From an uncultured Clostridia bacterium (GTDB lineage: Bacteria > Bacillota > Clostridia > Christensenellales > UBA1242), in NCBI GenBank assembly GCA_944362965.1, contig CALVTR010000003.1, positions 1 through 64,000 of the forward strand: a stretch of 64,000 nt of DNA, given 5' to 3'. The position numbers and the translations under genes were made by a program. A model generated the notes under the pieces. That model worked only from the letters and a program-made list of their open reading frames with translations, searched no databases and was not told the origin of the DNA. Positions 44,201-51,574 of the stretch are shown here, piece by piece (within the stretch, counting starts at the first letter, position 1; each line of letters opens with the position of its first letter).

Positions 44201-46733
44201 GATATGCATCTTGATTGTTTACGGTTATATTAAATACAGCCTCTCTTGCACTTGTTAAGTTTGTGCTTGAATAAACATCAGCATAAGCTGCGTTTACACC
44301 ATAATTTCTTATATTTTCATTTGTGCTGCTTGCATCAATATAATAACCTCTTCCATCACTTTCCTTAAATACATTTAAGGAACCTATATAGTTAAATGCT
44401 ACTATATCTAAATAATATATTTTTGCGATTGTTTCTAGCCTAAAATTTTCAATGCTATAACCGCTAATTGTGAGCTGAAGCTGGCTTGAACCATTTGCTC
44501 TTAAATATACATTGAAGTTCTTGTTGTTATTTGTAGCATCACGGAGTTGGATTATTTGAGATGTGTATGCAAATTGTATACTTGTGATAGCTGTTGATGC
44601 TGTATTGTTGTTTGCCACAACTTGAACATCAAAGAATGTGTTTTCATTATCAGTATTATATACATAGAACAAAGTTGAACTTCGGATGCCTTCTTCAAAA
44701 TCGGCTGTATATCTTATTGAATTTTGCTGATTTTGAGTAATTATAGAGATGTCTCCAAGCGATTCTTGAACTGTAATCGTTATGGTTGTCTGCTCGCCAT
44801 TATCAAGAATAATTGAATAAGTGCCTGTTCCTAAAGTGATTGGTCTTATATGCAAATTCAAATAGTAGTTGTTGCCAACCTGCACGTAAGGATTTTGCTC
44901 ATCTATTATAAATCTAGCAACGTCCGTTCCTGATAAGTTGCTTGTTGTAATACTTGAGAATTGAGCATCGGCATACAAATCTAGAAACTCAACAGGTTCT
45001 TGAACGTTTAGATCTAAATAAATTCGGTCGGCAAACTCTTCTGTTTGGAAGTCAACAAAGGTTGCACCTTGAACAATCTCGTATTGAAGTGAAAGTTGCA
45101 AGCTGCCTTCTTGAATAACATTAAAGTTTAATGTGATTGGTATAATTTGGACACCATTTGTTATTGTTGCATTGCTGTTTCCCTTTATATAAACAGGCTG
45201 ATTTAAATCATAAATCACAACAACTTGGTCTTGGTAAATTGTGTTGTTATATCTAAGTTGCAAGTCTGTGTCAGTTAAATCTATAAGAAGTTCGTCAAAT
45301 TCGGCGTCTTCTGGATTTACCGAGAAGGAAAATTCTTGCCAACCAAAAGATGCACCAGCATAGCTATTATAGAAAGTATACACAACGTCTGAGGTTGTAA
45401 AATCAATATTATTTATTAGCAAGCTTGTTGGTATAACTCTTACATTTACCGGAATTGAATAAACAAAGTTTACATTTTCATCTTCGCTATTTTCAAATCC
45501 TGCATAATAGAAATTGATATTTAAATTGGTCAGTCTTTCAACGCCTGTTGCACAATCTATTTGAAAATAATATGTTGTTTGCCCGTTTGAAGAAAGCTGC
45601 CCTATACGCTTAACGTTTACAACATTTGCATCATCAACATTGAAGCGAACTTGCATTAAATCATTTTCGCTTGCTATTGTTACAGCTAAGTATACTGTGA
45701 TAAAATCTATAGTTTCACCAATGAAAGGACCATCTAATACTGCGTTTTGATAACTTGGAACGAGAGTTATGTCACCATATCTTGCACCTTCCACTCTATA
45801 TAGATAATCTGAGCCTATTGTATATTCTCGCTCTACAATTCTATAGCCATAATCGTGACTTATACTGTCATAATTTATATCTACAAGCACATAAAAATCT
45901 CTTTGACAATATATAATTTCTCCGCCGTCGATGTGGTTTACAGCAAAGAAAGTGAATTTATCTCCTGCTTGCACAGCGGTTGCATTTGCAGTATCAAACG
46001 AATAAGCACCATCTTCGTTTGTAACGTTTATAAAGTTATAGAAAGTGTTTTGTGTTCTATCATTTGTTATGCCCTGTCCTAACGTATATAAATTTCCGTC
46101 ACTATCTATAAAAATTATGTATCGACTGCTATCTATTTCAATTAAGTTTGCTTGAACAAAAGAGTTTACATACTCTTCATTTTGAATAATATCGTTAAGT
46201 GTTAAACTTGAGCTATCATTAACACTGCCATAGAAATAGAACTCTAGGTCTCTTTCAGTTGCGTTATCTGAGAATGTAAAATCAGCAGCTGTTGGATAAA
46301 GCTCAGTTGACAGCGATAGATAGAGCGAATTTTCCGCAGGTGAAATGTTTGAAGTGTATTGTCTTACAGTTATTCTTATTGTATGAGAAATATTTCCTTC
46401 ATTTGTGCGGACTGTCATATCGCTAACACCACCCTTTATGCCTGTGATGGCATATGTTGTGGAGTAGTTTTGTGTGCTGAGCACTGATATTGAACAAATA
46501 GAAGGATTAGACAAAGTATAGGAAAGCGAACTTGCCATATCTCGGACAGGATTATTGATTGTGAAAGTAACATTTTGTGCATTTTCATCATTTACAAACA
46601 TTACAACTTCTTCTTGAGAAGCTGTTAAGGTTGTATTTGAATAGTCTTTTTCACCACAAGCTACAAAAAGAAAGCTTGCAACGACAAGTAGCAAACTAAA
46701 TACAAATATACTTAATTTTTTAGATTTTGTCAT
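35271..46733 (-). CDS. Giant 3,820-residue surface lipoprotein with Ig-like and GLUG-type repeats
   Basis: One uninterrupted reading frame of 11.5 kb, 18% of the window. A signal peptide ends in the lipobox F-V-A-C26, so the protein is lipid-anchored at its N-terminus; no LPXTG or C-terminal anchor is present. The N-terminal ~1,100 residues are Ig-like beta modules (for example TYAITGIKGGVSDMTVRT). Three blocks of GLUG-type units (G-G-[IVL]-[VAT]-G-x-N-x-G-x-I) occur near residues 1,190-1,500, 2,640-2,900 and 3,160-3,470, separated by beta-rich stretches including a Big_2-like segment near 1,680 (ITVRGTGIANITAT). Composition is Asn, Ser, Thr and Tyr-rich with few Lys and almost no Cys. The role is inferred to be surface adhesion or a structural envelope protein. 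It follows the PrgI-VirB4 ATPase by 122 bases without a terminator. Confidence 0.85.
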   Translation of the reverse strand: MTKSKKLSIFVFSLLLVVASFLFVACGEKDYSNTTLTASQEEVVMFVNDENAQNVTFTINNPVRDMASSLSYTLSNPSICSISVLSTQNYSTTYAITGIKGGVSDMTVRTNEGNISHTIRITVRQYTSNISPAENSLYLSLSTELYPTAADFTFSDNATERDLEFYFYGSVNDSSSLTLNDIIQNEEYVNSFVQANLIEIDSSRYIIFIDSDGNLYTLGQGITNDRTQNTFYNFINVTNEDGAYSFDTANATAVQAGDKFTFFAVNHIDGGEIIYCQRDFYVLVDINYDSISHDYGYRIVEREYTIGSDYLYRVEGARYGDITLVPSYQNAVLDGPFIGETIDFITVYLAVTIASENDLMQVRFNVDDANVVNVKRIGQLSSNGQTTYYFQIDCATGVERLTNLNINFYYAGFENSEDENVNFVYSIPVNVRVIPTSLLINNIDFTTSDVVYTFYNSYAGASFGWQEFSFSVNPEDAEFDELLIDLTDTDLQLRYNNTIYQDQVVVIYDLNQPVYIKGNSNATITNGVQIIPITLNFNVIQEGSLQLSLQYEIVQGATFVDFQTEEFADRIYLDLNVQEPVEFLDLYADAQFSSITTSNLSGTDVARFIIDEQNPYVQVGNNYYLNLHIRPITLGTGTYSIILDNGEQTTITITVQESLGDISIITQNQQNSIRYTADFEEGIRSSTLFYVYNTDNENTFFDVQVVANNNTASTAITSIQFAYTSQIIQLRDATNNNKNFNVYLRANGSSQLQLTISGYSIENFRLETIAKIYYLDIVAFNYIGSLNVFKESDGRGYYIDASSTNENIRNYGVNAAYADVYSSTNLTSAREAVFNITVNNQDAYLFANPAYMNADIRTTYVENTFDQSYVYWETDSDLGIQKNGVPVDIMYQSAEESNVYTIVGLGTFDTSTLTFTAFSNIENPRSFKLIAHVRQYGRVYSYTVNVRISVYEEVSRITLQESVTSIEFTSTERQYSLIAYPTNLTATNGEIVALFEGGDITIHNTDGTTSTYYMLDENSIDYIESDGRYQITLTVNNDFVTHAENYQDTMEGTLWIAARDWLDDNNNILSMYQDLAIEINVRFANGTEQNRFTIDSATDLVNMNLSAHYQISTTIDVSAISDRLPLGQLQGSIVGTSEYAEITGINIINSSSVNDVEYYGLFTSIGADAYIEYVKFSGEFNIADNNNLDAFASLGSYVGLIAGENNGTLINIGVTITSSEINVTSGYVGGVVGRNNGTIIQDYTLFEDNSSQTRTYSEEQLKNEDGRYNIVGSGRYSYAGLTPNILVYMEGTMTVNYVASQITGLTTYVGGVVGYNNGTIEKIDSKVLTYTGYTNYMAYSQISLVPVSFSSSATLTNQTYVGGLAGISSSASSIISGYNIYQNDTLIFTLYRYYEGANETASVNDYIAGQGIVVGGQVSGYDYVGGVVGYIETVGGNGIAENNFTGITSRSFVRGLLATVATPTPASVAGIANIANVQTMNSAFAMQAVDIGNTGINSSMIVLHNTSVISAYFRTSNVANSNKLAFGILSGNTVAIMNGVDGEQQSNLHYTNVNTFVLSRSRVELGETNITINNLTSTSYYGDFAIVGDNGNTLLAQSFFVSGGDEFLSLNAAFNNKLIAEQYVDYQGVGNKEIYYMFYFAASSTSSGGSQDYQSLLDTYMNNVSFNSTLYPFTTNGEMTFTSNTRDILTIDQNGRITVRGTGIANITATSILNTNNALEFYIYVVNYFNPDAEGFTDEDSDTSIVYPNGSSGSLPISDTTINLRGQNSAQLYVRPHYALNMQISSSTSENVRIDVDALGVATLNNVVFNLETNTVVTAQVTKIQRADDSSSNLEYLDANEELDIEVTGQTIVIRRNDLTQETDYKLTITPVVEFSFLEICSQTGSQAEVTYISGVNRELDNVTINYRKGASSINNTRYNEVTLLSSRKIEDVIVIDSTAVENQPLYYIVREDNVNVQGSEVLKQQGFSYLYDLDGVAEYGEEFLFDVSFVADINNSTNLSNQRFNLTISINKNSQAYLNRYVEDIYGQYTIYILAESNTAIYTAITINFEQTNISSVVVDSYSNLAESTGTVGISSTSNYAYPGTTGLLAITISPDDSDFDYILIENATENYNSGNASANFGFLARRANTTGTDNIFDDKSIVGSATATGLRVELNDIINTYNQTEVVEGSTQNVYYVYNGVIYISYDLTSVNVNDESTTSIVITLMKDGEVAYTVTKSLIVRLQNYVSVELDGKTPVSTNEGGYYASYDVARGMRYRLIINSYGYLSSSISAPTLSNDTFATIVEEDGQYYLEISSNTISYINNANAFNISISATQTDGDIIRTSSSTTHIEIQEYVVNYNGETVGNNEDIVSGMGNGEINVQVGTQTTFSVDIFSYIEYDSTNVEVVSSVEEFMTNLAHNGTWKVTTNLVNDQLPDYGQADEDGKPYYLGYDAYGGILSGSNYYFNYTGLNLTPVRTHDPDDRFYFITFYADFSYSPSTGTYIAAAKTDDEDLTIGSQTVHTEFVLNVYSSSSEESPIPIYNYNDFLDMQSGGYYILLNDITIPNRANESQGIEAFTPQSATFKSFDGNGHTINFAGTYDLGSATSIGLFTTLPEGSIIRNLNVNFTSAIDGSDVNTEQNDDYGWYGLRTVKFVTTADTFNFGGIVTDNQGIITNCRVSTDNVSGNEYYVVVRADNALSGSSYMGGIAATNSGYITNCAVSINMRTPYNMGGIVGQNSGKIAATYFKDGVLVNNSQQDQHVAGFAVTNTEAGQIITSYVAGEQSNTSLYSKDSESYIASTIAAAGFVYQNAGVISDCYTDITLSRTTSDMAGFAYMNGGEIKNSFSLSVLRNNVTASAGFARYNSYDNSTGTFENCYYFYNEYQGGTVGSVTDDGFLTGENEINTSVIPIVYDGIERLNAGGFANANENFANYSYQNSMGTNAVWFYSSGNTSTTYVDYIPTTETVDIAGEDGNVQTNTIYRTELMTFGLNRLELVSANIAALSIRNFSYSELDANTGEVIYHYIDDSNTPNRGSIHNPRLIYDAATMESEISEQTSGVNLNLTNYRIISDIDYSEYEDLSVLYRTTFAGILEGNGMEISQISLVSMDNMTSAGLFAQIGYSANNTGSVKNLTITPTQVAFANTNSVGTLAGTLRYGYVYDVTVDGRLGTTGSASGTVVIGRNFVGGIVGRAVTSYSIKNVSSNINTSSTYTSALNSSYTESQSNLTSYSYAGSVAGFMGTGTAYNIEVSGTSSIQGSRAGFVFGGIGSNANISMVFVDVMQNSIIRAYHYGGYVAGEVAGTLSYAHVSDNGNIESTFSVVPRAASAVGGITGVLSGGTISNAVMEQSIRATTVSTSSSTINSVGGIAGIITNAGNRPSYVEYCIVDAELEGASILGGAVGSIENVLYVDNVAVKSDSLAVTGQKADPYLGGVVGLLSGEDNASLTMTNSYCTSLLSLNTSTSGSESAASVGGLVGGTEDSRLPYLAYCYTTSTIDATVVDNRSIDAVRTYSSLFDAEGNKTSENAIFNYAIYNDETIGTTNGNFNHVYYFGHNSYTTSSGIGDNSYATYISSENYGITYRTKVLYAIISLTVNNYGTSSFDYGQNFVLTNQSIALGTTEDIFYNLFAGIYHTPSFASEEPDETTGLRDVNEIIYDHTNNSYILGEDVYTYDESNGDYVCIETYESPQSVTQPESTYNAVDVTYISGETRYIYGQYNGIFGFWVEGHTGPTDTCFPTVTVTSIEKRIDFDRAAQNTVLANQAGNYFELLFYDNGSSSPVRAYRNIITNTVYYKTDDNTFVAVGGATLTDIPTIPVWSTRTTGLSTLAFENDLSWLNR

Positions 46734-46855
46734 ACAACCTTCCTTTTATTTTTCTATCTTAAGTTTATTATGATAAAATAATTATGTTTTAATTACATTC
46801 TAGCTTCTACATAAGATTTATAGCAATTTTTATTATGTCTTTACAAACCATTGAA

Positions 46856-49540
46856 TTATTCATTCTTTTCTTTGAATATTGACGTTACATAGTCAAGTGG
46901 GTGGATTTGAACCATTGTTCTTGAAGTTGGCGAAGTGATAACGAATGCTTGTCCAACAGTGGCAGAAACAATACGGTTACGCTCGGTTTTATTGATACCA
47001 CCTGAGTTTTTATAAAGCTCGATAAGGTCGTTAACGTCATTTGGTGAAAGTGAGAAGATAAGTGAGTATTGACATGCGTTAATAACCGCAGTTGATTGAC
47101 GTTTGATTTCTTCTGAACCTACGAAGTCGTTGATATTTTGTGTGATGACTATCTGCATACCACCATACTTACGTATTCTCTTAGCCATAGCTGTCATGAA
47201 GTTTAAGGCTATAGGATACTTCGGGTTAATGAATGTGTGAGCCTCGTCAACGACAACAATAATTTTTCTATTGGTATTGTGTATCTTGTTATAATCCTTA
47301 TTGTTGATAATTTCATTTTCAATATACTTAAATACAAGAAGCATCTGTGCATTTGTCAGCATATCATTGTTTCCAGCAATAAGAGATTGGAAGTTGAAAC
47401 ATACAAAGTTTTCGTTTGTTTCAATAGAAGTTGGACCATTCCATAGGTTTGAGTTACGTCCACCCTTTGCAAACTTACGAATATATGCTTCAGCAACACG
47501 AAGATTGTTGAGTGTAAACTCTTCTTTTGCTGTTTTAAGTCTCTCTTGCAAAAGCTCATATAAATCGTCAAATGTTGGATAATCCGTTGGTTTTAAATCC
47601 TTAAGTTCTGTGTTCTCGTCTATATTAAATCGCCCGTAAAGGTCAAGAACAAGCGAGTTGATTATTTCAAAAGCATCTGATGAAATACCTTCAAGAATTG
47701 TTCTAAAGAATTGTTCAAGGAACTGCAAATGTTGGTTGAAAGAGTCGTCTTGCCTTACTTTCTTTGGTTTACCGTTTTCATCTAATTCTTCATCTTCTTC
47801 TTTTTCGTCATCATCTTTGTCAAGGGCACGAATAACGTGGAATGGATTTATAATACCTTGCAATGACGAACCAACGTCGATAAGTTTTCCATGCAAACTA
47901 TCTGTCAGTTTTGCATACTCTTTTTCAGGGTCGCAGATGAATATCTTTGTGTTATCAGCTGCAAAGTTTGCAAGAAGCGTTTTAGTTGCGAATGATTTTC
48001 CTGAGCCAGACTTTCCGATAATCATCATGTTGGAGTTTACTCTTTGAGCATCACGTTTGAAGAAGTCAATGAACACAGGATACTCATTGTCACCAATATA
48101 GAAACCATTTTCATCTTGAAGTTCTGAAGATACGAATGGGAACACACCAGCAAGCGTATATGTTGGAATGCCACGTTGGAGCTCTTTTATATTATCTCTC
48201 ATGGAAATACCTGTGCTAATGAATGCGTCGATTTGTCTTGCAAATAGTTCGGTGTAACGATACCCTTCTTGCTTTAAAACCGCCTTAACGTCTTTTCTCG
48301 CAGCATCTTCACAAGTGATGAATGTGTTTACGTCGTATAATTGTTGGTTATTATTTTTAAGCTCTGCAAGAAGGTTTCTTAGTGTTTGAAGGTGTGTTGT
48401 GATTTCAATTCTTGTGCTTGACTTTCCTGTTTTTGAAAGTCTAGTTTCCATATCCATGATGGCTTTATCAATTTTCTTTTCAGAATCAAACTTTGGAGCT
48501 TTCTTAAACTTCATAACAACTTTTGTTCGGTCAAGAAGGAAGAATGAGGCTCCCCACGCATTGCCCACTTGAAGTGGATACTCAGTGATAGCATAAGTTC
48601 TATAGTTATTGCCATCTATATTATATTTTGCTGAAGAAAATTTAATCTTTTCAGGAACTGCCCAATTCACATATTCTGAGAAAGGCACACTTTCAAGTTC
48701 TCTTTCATTAAACTCTCTGTTATAATTAGCTCTTAAAAAAACTGCAAGCTCACTTCCTGTAAGTCTCTTAGTAGTGACAGGTGTAAGCGAAGTTGCAAGT
48801 GACGAAGCCATACCATTGACTGTGTTTTCAAGTGCTTCAATATCTCTGCCTAAAACAACAAGATAGAAATAGTCCTTATAAATCTTATTTGTCCTATTCT
48901 TGTCTTCAATGAAGGCAACACGTTCTTCAAAGATAGGAGCTCTTGCGTCAACTTCTGCTTGTGTCATTTGGTGTTCGTATAATTGGTCAAGAAGTCTATC
49001 ATACTTTCTGTTCTCATTATATGCATAGCTGTCAAGAACCATAGCTTTATTTATTTTTACTATCTCACAAACTTGATTATCATCCAGTCTTCTTAATGCG
49101 TTACCAAAACCGATATCAATAACGTTGTTTTGGCTGTATTCATTTAATAGGTCGAATAGAATAGGTTTAACTTCTAGCACTTCTGCGTAGTAACTGCCGT
49201 AGGAAATGCATCTATCTTGATAAATTGATTCAAAAGGAATGATGTTTTTCATGTTTGGCTTACCCTTTTTAGGGTTCTTTTCATACTTTTTCTTTTGCAT
49301 TGAAAATCTTGCAAGGTGTGCAATAGTCACATAAAACCTATCACTATCTGCAATTTTGAAAAATAGTGATATGCCAAGTATTGCCCATACCATTGCAATC
49401 CATATATGCCCTGGGAAGTTTGCTGCTGCAAGGACTATAAGAATTACAACTGCAATTACAGCAAGCAATAAATCAATCCCTGTAAATCCCCTTATAAATT
49501 CAAGTTTAACCTTTGTTCTTCTAGGCACTATTCTAACCAT
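46856..49540 (-). CDS. PrgI-VirB4 fusion: type IV secretion-type ATPase
   Basis: 894 residues. Two hydrophobic helices in the first 65 residues (LLLAVIAVVILIVLAAANF, IAMVWAILGISLFF) match a PrgI-like domain, which in Gram-positive conjugation systems is usually a separate small membrane protein. The remainder is VirB4/TraE-like: Walker A IGKSGSGKSFATK near 510, ICDPEKEYAKL, GGRNSNLWNGPTS, Walker B IIVVVDEAHTFINP near 765, and the ITQNINDF sensor. VirB4 ATPases power assembly and transport in type IV secretion. No relaxase, coupling protein, VirB6 or VirB8 gene is in the window. The ribosome site is GAGGT. It is probably cotranscribed with the giant lipoprotein gene downstream. Confidence 0.85.
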   Translation of the reverse strand: MVRIVPRRTKVKLEFIRGFTGIDLLLAVIAVVILIVLAAANFPGHIWIAMVWAILGISLFFKIADSDRFYVTIAHLARFSMQKKKYEKNPKKGKPNMKNIIPFESIYQDRCISYGSYYAEVLEVKPILFDLLNEYSQNNVIDIGFGNALRRLDDNQVCEIVKINKAMVLDSYAYNENRKYDRLLDQLYEHQMTQAEVDARAPIFEERVAFIEDKNRTNKIYKDYFYLVVLGRDIEALENTVNGMASSLATSLTPVTTKRLTGSELAVFLRANYNREFNERELESVPFSEYVNWAVPEKIKFSSAKYNIDGNNYRTYAITEYPLQVGNAWGASFFLLDRTKVVMKFKKAPKFDSEKKIDKAIMDMETRLSKTGKSSTRIEITTHLQTLRNLLAELKNNNQQLYDVNTFITCEDAARKDVKAVLKQEGYRYTELFARQIDAFISTGISMRDNIKELQRGIPTYTLAGVFPFVSSELQDENGFYIGDNEYPVFIDFFKRDAQRVNSNMMIIGKSGSGKSFATKTLLANFAADNTKIFICDPEKEYAKLTDSLHGKLIDVGSSLQGIINPFHVIRALDKDDDEKEEDEELDENGKPKKVRQDDSFNQHLQFLEQFFRTILEGISSDAFEIINSLVLDLYGRFNIDENTELKDLKPTDYPTFDDLYELLQERLKTAKEEFTLNNLRVAEAYIRKFAKGGRNSNLWNGPTSIETNENFVCFNFQSLIAGNNDMLTNAQMLLVFKYIENEIINNKDYNKIHNTNRKIIVVVDEAHTFINPKYPIALNFMTAMAKRIRKYGGMQIVITQNINDFVGSEEIKRQSTAVINACQYSLIFSLSPNDVNDLIELYKNSGGINKTERNRIVSATVGQAFVITSPTSRTMVQIHPLDYVTSIFKEKNE

Positions 49541-49716
49541 ATTTACCTCGCTAATTTATTTTACTACAATTTATAGCAAAAATACAAACGATTAAACGAG
49601 ATTTTACATATTTTTTATAAATAATAAGTTTTTATATAAAAACAAAAACATTATCTTATGAATAAAAATAATTAAATAAAATACAAAAAATAGCAAAAAA
49701 TTACTTAAAAAATAAA

Positions 49717-49751
49717 AAAAATGGCTAAAAATACCTTTTAAAGCCATTTTT
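49717..49751 (-). terminator. Intrinsic terminator of the PRC-barrel gene
   Basis: Minus strand AAAAATGGCT, ~15-nt loop, AGCCATTTTTTTTATTTT. Bases 49541-49716 upstream of the ATPase gene are AT-rich with nothing else recognisable. Confidence 0.85.
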
Positions 49752-49788
49752 AATAAATTTTTATTGTTTTTTAGTAAGTTTTTTAAAT

Positions 49789-50526
49789 TTATTTACTATA
49801 ATAAAACAAAAAATTAAGTTTATTATGTTTTTTTGCTCGATTTATTATATTTTGATTTATTATATCATATTTCTTTGCTATTATTTCATTGTTATAGCCA
49901 TATAAGTCTGCTTGCATAGTTCTTCCAATTATGCTGTTTTGATTTGCAAGTATTCTATATGGTTTTGTGCTTGAAACATTTGTATAAAATATTTTGTCAT
50001 TAGGCTTATCACCTTGAGAACCTATGTTATTTATATCTTGAATGTAGGCATTTGGCAGATTTTTATCTTTTATCTCAAACATAGATTTTTTTATGTTTTT
50101 TGTCTTATTTTTAGGTTTTTGCCCATAAATTATGAAATTTTTGCCTGATTTTCGCACAAAACGCTGAAAAAATTCGCATTTGTCTGTCACAAGTCGTCTT
50201 ACCTGTCTACCCTGCAAGATAACATCAATAACCCGGCCTAAATTTAAGCCGCCCACATCATAGACAATCTTTCCAACAGGATTGAAAGTTTCTTCATCTA
50301 AATATAGGCTCAAAAAATCCCCTTCAATCATTATGCAATCTTCACTGCAGCTCTTTATGTTTTCATAGTCAAGTGTGAAAAGCTTCTCATTCTCATCATC
50401 TGAAATAACAAATGAAGTAAGGGTTTTGACGCTCTCATCAAACATTGCATTAAGCACATAGCCCACAAGTTCTCCGCTTTGCAAAGATATAACTTTTTTT
50501 GAAATATAATCACTTAATTTTTCCAT
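49789..50526 (-). CDS. PRC-barrel domain protein (YlmC/YmxH-like), two barrels
   Basis: 245 residues, two PRC-barrel-like units. The first (about 1-70) begins LSDYISKKVISLQSGELVGYVLNAMFDE and the second (about 76-135) VGKIVYDVGGLNLGRVIDVILQGRQVRRLVT; the G-x-x-[IV]-G-x-[IV]-x-[DN]-x-x-[FI]-x pattern is the PRC signature. The C-terminal ~110 residues are Asn, Lys and Ile-rich with RILANQNSIIGRTMQADLYGYNNEIIAKKYDIINQNIINRA, which may form a third degenerate barrel half. YlmC/YmxH-type PRC proteins in spore formers are linked to sporulation, but their biochemical role is unclear. No ribosome site is visible upstream of the ATG. Confidence 0.72.
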   Translation of the reverse strand: MEKLSDYISKKVISLQSGELVGYVLNAMFDESVKTLTSFVISDDENEKLFTLDYENIKSCSEDCIMIEGDFLSLYLDEETFNPVGKIVYDVGGLNLGRVIDVILQGRQVRRLVTDKCEFFQRFVRKSGKNFIIYGQKPKNKTKNIKKSMFEIKDKNLPNAYIQDINNIGSQGDKPNDKIFYTNVSSTKPYRILANQNSIIGRTMQADLYGYNNEIIAKKYDIINQNIINRAKKHNKLNFLFYYSK

Positions 50527-50639
50527 GCTATAACATATACGAAGATAACCTAATTTATGACTTAAGCTTGAAAAGTAGACCTTTTTCTACATTTTTTGCA
50601 GGATTTTGCAAGTATTTTTAATTAAAACTGCTATTTAAT

Positions 50640-50667
50640 TTGACTTTATTTTTAATTGTGCTATAAT
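50640..50667 (+). promoter_or_regulatory. Leaderless promoter of the DUF1858 gene
   Basis: TTGACT (50640-50645), 16 bp, TATAAT (50662-50667), then only seven bases before the ATG at 50675. An AAGG at 50670-50673 is one base from the ATG, too close to act as a ribosome site. Confidence 0.75.
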
Positions 50668-50674
50668 ATAAGGC

Positions 50675-50917
50675 ATGAAAAAAGAAGAAAAGAAACCTGT
50701 TATAACTAAAGATATGATTATTGATGATGTGCTTCAGCTTGACGAAAACTTAGGCGATGTTTTTATGGGGTTTGGTATGCACTGTATTTTTTGTCATCTT
50801 GGGCTTGAAGAAACGGTTGAAGAGGCAGCTGCAGTTCATGAAGTTGACCCTGATTTTTTAGTTCAAAAGCTCAACGAAGTTTATGAGCAAGATAGCAAAA
50901 ACGAAAATAAAAAATAA
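50675..50917 (+). CDS. DUF1858 redox-disulfide domain protein
   Basis: 80 residues: an N-terminal strand-helix VITKDMIIDDVLQLDENLGDVFMGFGMHC followed by C-I-F-C (C-x2-C within HCIFCHLGLEETVEEAAAVHEVD). This is the hybrid-cluster-protein-associated disulfide redox domain common in anaerobes; the vicinal Cys pair probably cycles between thiol and disulfide or holds a cofactor. It is cytoplasmic and monocistronic. Start and promoter geometry predict a leaderless mRNA. Confidence 0.88.
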   Translation: MKKEEKKPVITKDMIIDDVLQLDENLGDVFMGFGMHCIFCHLGLEETVEEAAAVHEVDPDFLVQKLNEVYEQDSKNENKK

Positions 50918-50962
50918 AACAAATTAGAATTTTGATAAAAATAATATGTATATAAAAATCAT

Positions 50963-50993
50963 AAAAGGCAATGGTTAATCATTGTCTTTTTTG
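50963..50993. terminator. Bidirectional terminator between DUF1858 and the 51038 gene
   Basis: AAAAGGCAATG, loop GTTAAT, CATTGTCTTTTTT; T runs follow on both strands. A near-copy in inverted orientation lies at 51534-51559. Confidence 0.85.
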
Positions 50994-51037
50994 TTTCCGT
51001 TCTTTAAAATGTTATATGTAAAAATCTTAAATGCATT

Positions 51038-51496
51038 TTATGAAAAATTTATATTCTTATTTTCATAAAATTCTCTCATTTTGTTATAAGAATTCTTGTC
51101 TAAATAAATGGAAATTGGTTTAGCAGTTTCGTTATTGACGATTATAATTTGTCCTGGTCCTACCATAAAAGTAGAAAATTGCCAACATCTGCTAAATTCA
51201 ATACTCATATTTTTATTTATATCTAAAGTTATATTTTCATTTTCGGTAACATTGTTTATTATAATCTTGTCATTTTCACAAATAATCTCTCCAGAACGTT
51301 TACAAGCGAATATACAAATAACAATCCCCAATACTAATATAATAGGGCTAGCAATATAAACAATTATGCCAAAACTTGAATTTACACTTTCTGGCAATGT
51401 TAGTAAATATGGTAGCCACAGCCCTAATTCAAATATTAGTAAAATCATGACAATACTAAACTTTATAAGGCTTTGATTTACTTTTAAATGTAGCAT
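51038..51496 (-). CDS. Two-helix membrane protein, uncharacterised
   Basis: 152 residues. Two hydrophobic segments (about 12-34 and 43-65) precede a ~85-residue cytoplasmic beta-rich domain (GEIICENDKIIINNVTENENITLDINKNMSIEFSRC) that resembles the PH-like domains of small bacterial membrane proteins, though no family can be assigned. The start is set by GGGGG at the ribosome-site position. It is bounded on both sides by related CAATG-TTAAT-CATTG hairpins, which may be its terminator and that of the preceding operon. Confidence 0.6.
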   Translation of the reverse strand: MLHLKVNQSLIKFSIVMILLIFELGLWLPYLLTLPESVNSSFGIIVYIASPIILVLGIVICIFACKRSGEIICENDKIIINNVTENENITLDINKNMSIEFSRCWQFSTFMVGPGQIIIVNNETAKPISIYLDKNSYNKMREFYENKNINFS

Positions 51497-51533
51497 AAAT
51501 GCATCCCCCTTTATGATAAAATTTTTTTACTAT

Positions 51534-51559
51534 AAGACAATGTTAATCATTGCCTTTTT
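51534..51559. terminator. Hairpin downstream of the small membrane protein operon
   Basis: AAGACAATG (51534-51542), loop TTAAT, CATTGCCTTTTT (51548-51559). It is strongest as a plus-strand terminator; on the minus strand the T run is weak. It is an inverted near-copy of 50963-50993. Confidence 0.6.
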
Positions 51560-51574
51560 ATTTGTTTATTTACA

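Noticed and set aside
46856..49540. Integrative conjugative element around the VirB4-like gene
   Set aside because: No relaxase, coupling protein, integrase or attachment-site repeats are present, and housekeeping genes flank it on both sides.
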